From the NCBI GenBank assembly GCA_900128565.1, contig LT636094.1, positions 1 to 16,285 on the forward strand: a stretch of DNA of 16,285 bases, written 5' to 3'. This document shows, piece after piece, positions 1 through 7,085 of the stretch. A program made the position numbers and the translations under genes. This DNA is from Stramenopiles sp. TOSAG23-6. Its lineage: Eukaryota; Sar. The number at the start of each line of letters is the position of its first letter. Position 1 is the first letter of the stretch. The notes beneath the pieces were generated by a model, which was not told the DNA's origin, did no database searches, and saw only the letters and a list, made by a program, of their open reading frames with translations.

Positions 1-51
1 TCGTACGAAAAAAAAATCGATTTTTTTGTTAAAAAAAAAAATAAAACATAC
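1..51 (-). other. Intron 3 of the VPS10-domain gene, partial
   Basis: Donor GTATGT at 51 after …NVDT. The sense strand continues with T-runs and reaches the first half of the palindrome (TTCGTACGA at 10-1) at the window edge, so CTAAC would lie just outside. Confidence 0.75.
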
Positions 52-1533
52 ATGTGTCAACATTATCAATAAAGTTGGCGAGATAGATTCCTTCCAAACC
101 TTTTACTTTTTCAAAATCACATTTTATGTAGGCAAATATTTCAATGATTTTGTTTTGTAACATGTTAGTGTACATGTAAATGTATTTTTTTAATATGTTT
201 TTGTAATTTCAGGAAAAAAAAAATCAAAAAAAAAAAAAAAAAAATTTAAAAAGAAATTCAAAAAAAAAAAAATTAAAAAAAATATCGTTTTTTCAATGAT
301 AACATACACGTTCCTGCAAGATTTCGTCGATTATGTGGTAAACTGAGAGTATATCCTTTGCCTTCCGCATCTGATACATAAATATTTCCCCAATTTGATT
401 TTTCGCCGATATGATTTACATGCAAAAACACGGAATCTTCAGAAGTATCCAAAATTGTATACGACTGTATTTTTGTACAATATTTCATTTTTTTTAGTAA
501 AAATTGTTAGGTACAAATTTACGTACGAAAAAAAAATTCTGAAAAAAAAATTGAAAAAAAAAATTGTTAGGTACAAAATTTCGTACGAAAAAAAAATTGA
601 AAAAAAAAAACGTACATGTTCTTTTAAACCTTCAAATGGCATTTTTGCAATATGAAAATGTTGACCACCATCACTTGAAAGATTCAATTCAACCGCTTCA
701 GAGTTATGTGCTGTGACTTGTGCAACAAATAAAAACTTTGGTGTAAATAAAAATCGATTTCCACGTTTGACGAGAACTTTTGGTTGAGTTTTCCAGTAAT
801 CAGTTGTTTCTACAAAATCAATACGTTGATCCCAAAAACCAAATCTTTGATGTCCAGATTTTACATTGAATTCTGTAGCGAAAATGGCATGTAGAGGGAG
901 TCTATCCGCTTGTCCTCGTTCCAGATTATGTGCCCATTCAAACTGGACAATATAATGTTGAAGAAATTTCCACGTCGCACCAAAATCTTCCGATAGGTAC
1001 AAATTTTTGTAACAAAATCCTTCGCTTGATTTATTCTTACAGTTATCTGACATGACTGCGGCCAAGATCAAATTCACATCTTTAGGATGCATTTTCATTT
1101 CAGTAAAGACCATCTTTTCATTAATTGTAGACCACGTTTTCCCACAGTCTTTTGTAGACCAATGAACTTTGTCTTTTGAAACAAGAATCGCAAAGTCTTT
1201 ATTTACAGGACTTTGAACGATTTCAACAATTCCTTTTTCTTTTTGGAACTTTTCAAGTCTTGATGTTTGATTGGTCCAACTTCGACCAGCATCAGATGAT
1301 CGATACACAGTATTTTGTTCAGTCAGGAGAAGAACAGTTCGACTTTCCGCACCCATCCAAACCATATCTTTAACCTGTCCTTCAATCTCTTTCTCAGTGA
1401 CGACAACATTTGCACTAGCACGACTAAGACTCGCTGCGGTTGAACTCATTCCTGACGTATAATACGGTTGTGCTACAACCATAGAAAACAGTGAAATTAT
1501 GAGTAGACAAGGCTTCATAGTATTTGCTTTCAT
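1..1533 (-). CDS. VPS10-domain (sortilin-type) receptor, N-terminal part, spliced, 3' end beyond the window
   Basis: Exons 1533-616, 464-308 and 120-52, about 381 residues, reading off the left edge. Sortilin/Vps10 receptors sort lysosomal or secretory cargo between Golgi and endosomes; that role is inferred from family. The start gives a signal peptide (MKPCLLIISLFSMVVA, residues 6-21, then QP). The VPS10 beta-propeller shows BNR/Asp-box repeats: SSDAGRSW (79-86), STKDCGKTW (126-134), SEDFGATW (181-188) and SSDGGQHF near 287-294. Exon 2 carries the family core (LDTSEDSVFLHVNH, YVSDAEGKGY) and exon 3 gives DFEKVKGLEGIYLANFI. Joining exon 1 (…KEH) to exon 2 (SYTILD…) and exon 2 (…AGT) to exon 3 (CDFEKV…) restores the expected order. 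The 10CC region, membrane segment and cytoplasmic tail are outside the window. Divergent from SDHB; 282 bp separate the two start codons. Confidence 0.9.
121..307 (-). other. Intron 2 of the VPS10-domain gene (187 bp, ends AT)
   Basis: Donor GTATGT at 307. A degenerate element supplies CTAAC at 168-164. TGAAATATT at 143-135 is followed by 14 bases ending AAAAT, then exon GTGATTTTG. No AG lies between the motif and the exon. Joining restores AGT-CDFEKV. Phase 1. Confidence 0.8.
465..615 (-). other. Intron 1 of the VPS10-domain gene (151 bp, GT-AG)
   Basis: Donor GTACGT at 615. Two tandem copies of the palindrome-CTAAC element at 566-590 and 506-530, exactly 60 bp apart. TGAAATATT at 487-479, then 14 bases ending ATACAG. 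One of four introns here with a usable AG, and that AG falls exactly at the 14-base distance. Phase 0. Confidence 0.85.
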
Positions 1534-1535
1534 TC

Positions 1536-1556
1536 TCTTTTGATATTTTCAAAAGA
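1536..1556. repeat. Hairpin just upstream of the VPS10-gene start codon
   Basis: TCTTTTGA (1536-1543) and TCAAAAGA (1549-1556) are perfect inverted arms with a 5-base loop. They end 3 bases upstream of the minus-strand ATG (1533-1531), so would lie in the 5' UTR. Possible translational effect; AT-rich chance pairing is also possible. Confidence 0.4.
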
Positions 1557-1699
1557 ATAAAGAGAGATTTGAATGCTCCTCTATTTGACAAAATGCTACG
1601 ATTGTTGTTCGCTTCGAAGATCTTTGCTTCATTGTGCTCCTCTATCGCGAAGGATCGCTCAACTTTTTGAGTGACCCGGGTAACGTAAGCGGTTAACTA

Positions 1700-1710
1700 T
1701 AGGGTTAGGG
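1700..1710 (+). repeat. Telomere-like GGGTTAGGG, intergenic
   Basis: TAGGGTTAGGGG in the divergent VPS10/SDHB spacer, two units of a TTAGGG-type repeat. Confidence 0.6.
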
Positions 1711-1815
1711 GTTACACATGTGTCATTTTTTTTGTGTCTCAAATTCGGAATGAATATCTAGAAAAATAACACTCGGAACAAATTCTCAACGGCATATCGC
1801 AAACGCATTGTAAAA

Positions 1816-3147
1816 ATGAATGCCTTATTACGATCCGTCGGAACATTACCAATACGAAATAATGTTATGCGTTGCATGGCGACGCAATCTGTATGTTGAC
1901 TTTTGTAATAATTCAGTTGGACTTGTGTCTCATGTTTTATTCTTTCCAAAATACTTTTACGAATCAACGTGTGTTTCTTTCTTTTTTTCTTTTTTACGCA
2001 CAACTACGAACACATGTACTCATTTTATCCTCTTGAAATACACACATAACTATTATACAATACAGCAAAACATGAAAACATTTCAAATTTACAGATATGA
2101 CCCAGAAGGTTCTGCTAAACCTACACTACAATCATATGACGTTGATATGAACGAATGTGGACCGATGGTTTTAGATGCACTCATTAAAATCAAAAACGAA
2201 CTTGATGCTACTTTAACCTTTCGTAGATCTTGCCGTGAAGGTATCTGTGGATCATGCGCAATGAACATTGACGGTCGTAACACACTCGCATGTCTTGCTC
2301 ATATTGATACTGAGAAATCGGACTCTAAAATTTACCCACTTCCTCACATGCACGTTCTCAAAGATCTTGTTCCCGATATGACCAACTTTTATGAACAATA
2401 TCGTTCTATCGAACCTTGGTTACAGACAAAAGAAACCAAAGATGAGAATACTGAATGGTTACAAACAAAAGATGATCGTAAGAAATTGGATGGAATGTAT
2501 GAATGTATCTTGTGTGCGTGTTGTAGCACATCATGTACGTTGTTCTTTTTGGAATTTTATTTTGGTCATTTTGGACATTTTGGAATTGTATTTTTTTTTA
2601 ATTTGGTTTTCATCATACATTTGTTTGAAACCAAGCAGTAGTAGTAGTATTCTTCAAACTATTCAAATGAGTGTTTTTGTAGAAAAAAGAATTCATATGA
2701 TTCGATTTTGTATTTTTATGAATTTTTTGTAGTGTACCAATTTTGTCGTAACATTTTGTTGAATTTTTATATTTTTTCACAAATCAGGTCCTAGTTACTG
2801 GTGGAATCAGGATAAATACCTAGGTCCAGCTGTTCTAATGTACGTTTTTCATAATGAATTGTATAGGACTCATTCCATATTGTTGTTGTTTTTACTATGA
2901 AACATTTGTATCTAACAAAGAAATATATTTTTTTGAAAATATTTTCGTACATGACATGCAAGCCTATAGATGGGTGGAAGATTCACGTGATTCAATGACA
3001 AAGGAAAGACTGGAAGCTTTAAATGACTCTTTTAAACTGTTTCGTTGTCATACTATTATGAATTGTACAAAAACATGTCCTAAAGGGCTTAATCCTGGTA
3101 AAGCTGTGGCTCATTTGAAAAACAGAATTCATGAAGGCAATTTATAA
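1816..3147 (+). CDS. SDHB: Succinate dehydrogenase iron-sulfur subunit (complex II), four exons
   Basis: Exons 1816-1890, 2066-2534, 2788-2839 and 2958-3147 join in phase to 786 bp, 261 residues, normal for SDHB. It passes electrons from SdhA flavin to ubiquinone in the mitochondrial inner membrane. Exon 1 encodes an Arg-rich, acid-free targeting presequence ([16 protein letters not shown]…MATQS), so the start is 1816 rather than the ATG at 1820, which is in another frame and reads through intron 1. The 2Fe-2S cysteines are in [14 protein letters not shown] and the later TLAC. The 4Fe-4S/3Fe-4S cysteines are in [12 protein letters not shown] and [14 protein letters not shown]. The junctions are fixed by family conservation (CSTSC-PSYWW; AVLM-QAYRW), so this gene calibrates the splice rules for the window. 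The C-terminus ([11 protein letters not shown]) is slightly shorter than animal SDHB. Confidence 0.97.
1891..2065 (+). other. SDHB intron 1 (175 bp, GT-AG)
   Basis: Donor GTATGT directly after the presequence (…ATQS). Acceptor ATACAG, phase 0, giving …[13 protein letters not shown]. No palindrome-CTAAC element is seen; it separates targeting presequence from mature protein. Confidence 0.85.
2535..2787 (+). other. SDHB intron 2 (253 bp, GT-AG)
   Basis: Donor GTACGT within the Cys codon of CSTSC, acceptor ATCAG before GTCCTAGTTAC. A degenerate element (GTACCAATTTTGTCGTAAC, 2734-2752) puts GTAAC 35 bases from the acceptor. Confidence 0.85.
2840..2957 (+). other. SDHB intron 3 (118 bp, ends AT)
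   Basis: Donor GTACGT at 2840. CTAAC at 2912-2916. TGAAAATATT at 2934-2943, then 14 bases ending GACAT before exon GCAAGCC. Conservation of VLMQAYRW fixes the junction to within three bases, and none of those positions gives an AG. Best single proof of a non-AG acceptor here. Confidence 0.85.
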
Positions 3148-3775
3148 AATACGTTTTTACTAGAACTTTTTGTAGATAATATATACTAGTTTTTTTATTA
3201 TTTTTTTTGAAAGAGTAGTTTTAATCATTTCCGTTTTGTAGTGTTGTTTTATAGTAGTAGTAAGTAGTAGTTATCATATTGATCGGAAACGGGTGAAAAC
3301 GGAGGTATCTGTAGTGTTTTTAGTATTTTTTTTTATTTTTTTTCTATTTCAATTTACGTTAATAAAAAAAAAATAAAGTTTCATCATCAAATTAACTACA
3401 AAGTGGAATCAAATAGAAAATGAGCAGAGAAGATTAAATGTCAAAGCAAGAGTTGAAGTGTATATTGAAAAATAAATTTAGTTTTTGTCTAATTATATTA
3501 ATAATAAATAAGTTGCTTTTTTTTACTTTTTTATATTGTAATAGTGTGGGAAGAAATTTGATACAGCACATTGAAGAAATGATGCGCAAAACTGCTTGAT
3601 TTTTTTTTCTCGAAATTTCAATCTCAAAAATTTGCTACCACAAATTCGAAGGCAACGATGACCACACACTACAACTACAAGTAAAACGTCTCACACAACT
3701 TCTCTATATCTCTCTTTACAGATCAATTATACTAAAGTACACAAGACAAACACTGCATTACATATTTCACTGTTG
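3148..3775. other. SDHB 3' flank, AT-rich, no gene seen
   Basis: T-rich tracts, short TAG/GTAGTAG runs near 3240-3270, and AATAAA-type strings near 3360 and 3470 that could be polyadenylation signals. The SDHB stop is at 3145-3147. No open frame or RNA gene is supported. Confidence 0.5.
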
Positions 3776-3965
3776 CCACTATGGCAGCAGTATACCACAA
3801 CAGTAAGGAGTAACCACTATGGATACTCCTAGTATGTTTCAGTGTGATTGTAAAGCTTATTATTGATTGGTGCAGAGAACAGTAATATTGTTAGAATAGC
3901 TTACAAAAACTTAGATTACATTTAACCTGTGAACCACAATGGTGTATCAGGAGTAACCACTATGG
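3776..3965 (+). repeat. Clustered CCACTATGG motif, four copies
   Basis: CCACTATGG at 3776-3784, 3814-3822 and 3957-3965, and CCACAATGG at 3934-3942. Two copies sit in a longer direct repeat, AGGAGTAACCACTATGGATA; the one near 3807 continues to CTCCT and becomes an imperfect palindrome (AGGAGTAACC / GGATACTCCT around ACTAT). The first copy is also flanked by inverted TGCC/GGCA. Function unknown. Confidence 0.6.
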
Positions 3966-4244
3966 ATACTTTATGGTCTAATGTTGAAAACTGACAGAAT
4001 GCATACTTGTGTTGGACAACAACTTTGGTAAAACAAGGACAATCACTGAACTTTCAATGAACTCTTTGGTAACATCCAGCCGTCCAGACTCTTGTATGAT
4101 TGGTACTTCTTTGCATAAGTGTGATTGCAATGTCACACTTCCTGAACAAAAGTTATTTGCTAGATTTTCAATCCAGCTTCTTACACACTTAATTCAATTA
4201 ATTGGAGTTTGCAGGAATGAAGATAATTACAGGCAACAATGACA
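3966..4244. other. No gene seen
   Basis: Mixed-composition sequence without long homopolymers. A 77-codon plus frame (4009-4242) shows no recognisable domain and is not supported as a gene. Confidence 0.4.
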
Positions 4245-4418
4245 CTAGTCAGCAGGAACTTTGCACCAATCCAAATTGATGTATGTTGGTCCTTTGATCA
4301 TGAATACTCTTCTTTCGCTAAATTCTTCGTTTTGAAAAGTGAAACCTCTCGGAATATTATATGTCAGCCGCTGAGCACAGTACCATGTGGGAAATCCACG
4401 AAAGGTATTGCGCTCATG
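4245..4418 (-). pseudogene. Degenerate open fragment of unknown protein
   Basis: A 57-codon minus frame closed by stops at both ends and lacking an upstream ATG. It reads HERNTFRGFPTWYC, then YNIPRGFTFQ and GPTYINLDWCKVPAD. The residue mix (Trp, Cys, Pro, Gly) is unlike the low-complexity translations of nearby noncoding DNA, so it may be relic coding sequence. Family not recognised; chance is not excluded. Confidence 0.3.
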
Positions 4419-4488
4419 CTACATTCTTTCCTCAATGTCAAGCAAAAATCCTGAAGATTATCTTCTTGGATGGTGGCGCATGAATAAT

Positions 4489-4707
4489 TTATGCAATGGT
4501 GCAATTCGCATGAGCCTCACAGGTACAATGAAAATTGCGCAAGATAGCTTGATCCTTTTCTCCAATCAAGGTCATTGGGTGCATGTGTTTGACAGTTGCA
4601 GTATTCTGCTGTTGCCAGGGAGGGGTATAATCATCTTGAGTGAGTAACCAATTATTGTCCTCCCCTCCCAATGCATGTCCCTGATAAGGTTTATGCCTGA
4701 GTTGCAA
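4489..4707 (-). pseudogene. Possible second relic fragment, unknown protein
   Basis: A 72-codon minus frame, Cys/His/Trp-rich, ending FHCTCEAHANCTIA. It lies just upstream, on the same strand, of the fragment at 4245-4418, with stops in all frames between. The pair could be remains of one decayed gene or mobile element. No family recognised. Confidence 0.25.
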
Positions 4708-5092
4708 AGGCTTTTACAAAAGGGGAACCTGCACTCACTGCTGCTTGTCTGGGTCTGACTGAGATGTCAATGGGGTTGCATGAAGGACCTGTTTATTCAA
4801 CAAAACTACACAAATTACATCAAGACAACATACAATGTATGATATCAACACAACAATCAGTGAATACACTGGATATATTTAACAACATTGTATCAATATA
4901 TGACCTAAATAATGTGGTTAGCCCATACTTAGTATGCTGATTTTCCTTCAGGAAATTGTCAAGTTCAAGAAGCTATACTTCATTGAAGTTTAGGCCATGT
5001 AATATATTGCTTCATACTCACCAAAGCAGAACCACAGTTACTAAAATGCCTAAACCAATTCTAATATTAATAAGTCTTGCATTACAACTTAG
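4708..5092. other. No gene seen
   Basis: Mixed-composition sequence without poly-A/T runs. Only short frames; nothing recognised. Confidence 0.35.
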
Positions 5093-5359
5093 ACAACAAA
5101 AACTACATGTAGCACCCAATGTAAAAAATGTATTGCTGTCGATAAAGATAGCGATGCCAATGATGACATCTTTAATGGCAAGTGGCATGAATTCAAAGAG
5201 CCAAGGTTGTGCATCAACAAGTCAAGAAAGGTGCTTGGCCTGAAATTGAATTCCCCCCCTCCTTCCCCCTCTTTGCCCCCTTCTTCCCTTCCTTCTTCCC
5301 CTCATGATGAAAAACAACACAACACAAGGATGTCCTCCAACGAAAAAATGAGACCATGA
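5093..5359 (+). pseudogene. Open fragment with Cys cluster, unknown
   Basis: An 88-codon plus frame without a good ATG. It begins TTKTTCSTQCKKCIAVDKD (C-x3-C-x2-C) and continues with NGKWHEFKEPRLCINKSRK, then a Pro/Ser-rich stretch from the polypyrimidine tract at 5252-5300. The Cys spacing could be half of a zinc-binding module, but no family is identified. It may be an exon or a relic. Confidence 0.3.
5252..5300 (+). repeat. C/T-only polypyrimidine tract
   Basis: About 49 bases almost entirely C and T, the most C-rich stretch of the window. Its opposite strand would be G/A-rich. Confidence 0.6.
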
Positions 5360-5576
5360 GTGCCACACTCAAGGCAAAAGCTGCGTACCTGAACAGATGA
5401 TAGAGTATAATGAACTCCCCTTTCCAACAAAAAAAAAATCTCGATAGGATGTCTGATGGTCCAAAAACTGGAACAGGCAGTGCATTTGAAAGAAACATGA
5501 TTTCTATGGCCAAATAGAAAAAAAAAAATTTGGATAAAAAGGGAAAAATATGGGGTAATGATTTCCATACAAAAGT

Positions 5577-5882
5577 ATGAAGAATATTGTACCATTTACA
5601 TCACAACAACTATATGATAAGTTTAGAAAATCTATTAAGTTTAAAAAATGTACATCTTTTGATAAACTTAGTACTGATGCTATTGCTGCAGTTGATAGAA
5701 TTCATAATCAATTGGAGTCCCAACCAAATAGTGAAGGAACCATAGGTGAAAGACTACATTTGGAAAATATAAAAGATGTTCCGATTAATTTAGATAATGC
5801 TGAACATCTTGAAATTATCAAGTATATTATGATCAAAGTTGTCAAATTAGGTAATTATGGTGATTTTTTAACAATATCCTAA
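5577..5882 (+). CDS. Hypothetical protein, 101 codons
   Basis: ATG-to-stop frame with balanced composition: MKNIVPFTSQQLYDKFRK…, IGERLHLENIKDVPINL, then EIIKYIMIKVVKLGNYGDFL. It starts 15 bases after a poly-A/GAAAAA stretch and has no clear partner exon. Possibly a small gene or a single exon. No family recognised and no membrane segment or signal peptide. Confidence 0.4.
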   Translation: MKNIVPFTSQQLYDKFRKSIKFKKCTSFDKLSTDAIAAVDRIHNQLESQPNSEGTIGERLHLENIKDVPINLDNAEHLEIIKYIMIKVVKLGNYGDFLTIS

Positions 5883-5938
5883 AAAAAAATGAATGTGGTG
5901 CGAAATCAAACAACACATGATGATCAACGACATTATGA

Positions 5939-6313
5939 CGTGTCCATGAACAAAAAATTCAAGGACGTCATCAATTACATGCTGTTCCACTCTCAGAGTC
6001 AGGGTCAGAGTCAGAAGATGAGCAAATTGAAACAGACTACTGTCATCTCGCTAGTCGGGTGCTCTCTGACTCTGACTCTGACTATGTTGATGAAAACGGT
6101 GGTGTAAACTCATGTGCCGGGGACGACAATGGTGATGCTGAATCAGGTGAAGCATCGGAACGGTCGATAAAGGTGATAGCAAACACCAATCACTTTGTCG
6201 TGACGGGTGAGAGGGGAGAGGAAAAAAAAAAAGTTGCATCGACGACACAAAAGTCGCAATTTGGTTACTCGGATGGTGAAGTGGAGGTGCAGGAAACATG
6301 TGATATATTTTAA
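5939..6313 (+). CDS. Acidic Ser/Asp-rich hypothetical exon or gene 3' part
   Basis: Open from just after a TGA (5936-5938) to a TAA ending at 6313, about 124 codons without an upstream in-frame ATG, so probably a last exon. It reads PLSESGSESEDEQIETDYCH, then LSDSDSDYVDENGG and GDDNGDAESGEASE: an acidic serine-rich disordered segment ending VQETCDIF. AATAAA at 6325-6330, 12 bases after the stop, is a fitting poly(A) signal. Such acidic arms occur in many nuclear proteins, so no function is assigned. Confidence 0.4.
   Translation, partial: RVHEQKIQGRHQLHAVPLSESGSESEDEQIETDYCHLASRVLSDSDSDYVDENGGVNSCAGDDNGDAESGEASERSIKVIANTNHFVVTGERGEEKKKVASTTQKSQFGYSDGEVEVQETCDIF
5993..6083. repeat. Inverted repeat of GAGTCA/TGACTC units
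   Basis: TCAGAGTCAGGGTCAGAGTC (from 5993) and the CTCTGACTCTGACTCTGAC run (6065-6083) are complementary arms about 45-50 bases apart, with one mismatch region. Both arms are open in the acidic frame (SESGSESE; SDSDSD). Confidence 0.5.
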
Positions 6314-6324
6314 CTCGATTTGTA

Positions 6325-6330
6325 AATAAA
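6325..6330 (+). terminator. Candidate poly(A) signal
   Basis: AATAAA, 12 bases past the stop of the acidic frame ending at 6313. Confidence 0.4.
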
Positions 6331-6726
6331 TAAGAATCAATGTATATATGGGTTTTATTTTATGTTATACATATTATTAAACACACACTTCGCTACACAC
6401 AACTACACACAGAAATTATATCTTTATAGGTGTGTATTGGTCCAGTGGCCAATAATATTGGAATCAAATCGGCCAATCAAATCGAAATCTAAATCGCAAT
6501 TAATTTTGATTTTTTTATTTACACGTGTCTGAACTTGCCTTTTGCAGCGCGCAGTGTGTGTTCTGTAATAAAAGTGCACGCATCTTGTATACTACTTTGT
6601 ACATGGGCATCCATAGTTTGCCGCCAAAATGTTTTACAACTTCAATAAAATTGTGCTGAGCAACATTCAACCATTAATCAAATAGTCATGGAAGAAGCAT
6701 CATTCTTGAATGGTACATGAAAATGA
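6331..6726. other. Intergenic, no gene seen
   Basis: Holds an AC-rich stretch (near 6380-6410) and several CCAAT/ATTGG boxes (near 6440-6485), including an imperfect palindrome TTGGTCCAGTGGCCAA. CCAAT clustering could mark a promoter, but no gene with this start was found. Confidence 0.35.
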
Positions 6727-6954
6727 ATGGCGCGTGTTAAGTTCCCATGGCTGAAGAGGTTCAAATGGCACTTCTTTTGCAGCTGTCACGGGAAGTGTCT
6801 ATGTGACCCCGAAGGAGGAATAATAAAAACATTTGCAAAAAATTATACTCAGCGAATATATTTAATAGAGTATCAAATGCACCAAAACCCTAATGGCTTG
6901 CACCACCTGCAGATTTGCTACAAGCCCCTGGTATTGGGATGCAATGGGGAGTAG
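6727..6954 (+). pseudogene. Transposon-type protein fragment (HGK…DPEGG motif)
   Basis: A 75-codon frame beginning MARVKFPWLKRFKWHFFCSC. It contains FKWHFFCSCHGKCLCDPEGG, resembling a W-x-F-F-x-S-x-HGK-x-x-x-D-x-x-GG-x-x-K pattern that I recall from uncharacterised proteins repeated in many eukaryotic genomes, often near transposons. An in-frame stop lies just upstream and nothing recognisable follows, so it is probably a truncated relic. The assignment is from memory of the motif only. Confidence 0.35.
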
Positions 6955-7060
6955 AAAAGTTTGTAAATCAATCAACTTGGATGCAAAGTGCTATTTTAAA
7001 TTATACAAGCAAATTAGAATAACAACCAAATATTAAGGCACACTTAAATAAAAAATAATT

Positions 7061-7066
7061 TTTATT
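7061..7066 (-). terminator. Candidate poly(A) signal of the ankyrin-WW gene
   Basis: AATAAA on the minus strand about 20 bases past the stop codon that ends at 7086. Confidence 0.45.
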
Positions 7067-7085
7067 AATATTTTTCTACTAATGT

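Noticed and set aside
1600-1700. A tRNA-like hairpin region (GCTCAA…TTGAGTG).
   Set aside because: Only one short stem; no cloverleaf, T-loop sequence or acceptor stem found.
1820-2641. A 273-codon single-exon reading of SDHB starting at 1820.
   Set aside because: Its first 80 codons translate intron 1 and its end reads through intron 2. The ATG at 1816, in another frame, gives a proper mitochondrial presequence and joins in phase at 2066.
4009-4647. Three short plus-strand frames of 71-86 codons.
   Set aside because: They overlap each other in different frames, overlap the minus fragments, and show no recognisable domain.
5214-5595. Two hydrophobic minus-strand frames suggesting membrane proteins.
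   Set aside because: Their composition follows poly-A/T and the polypyrimidine tract; no start context, conservation or partner exons seen.
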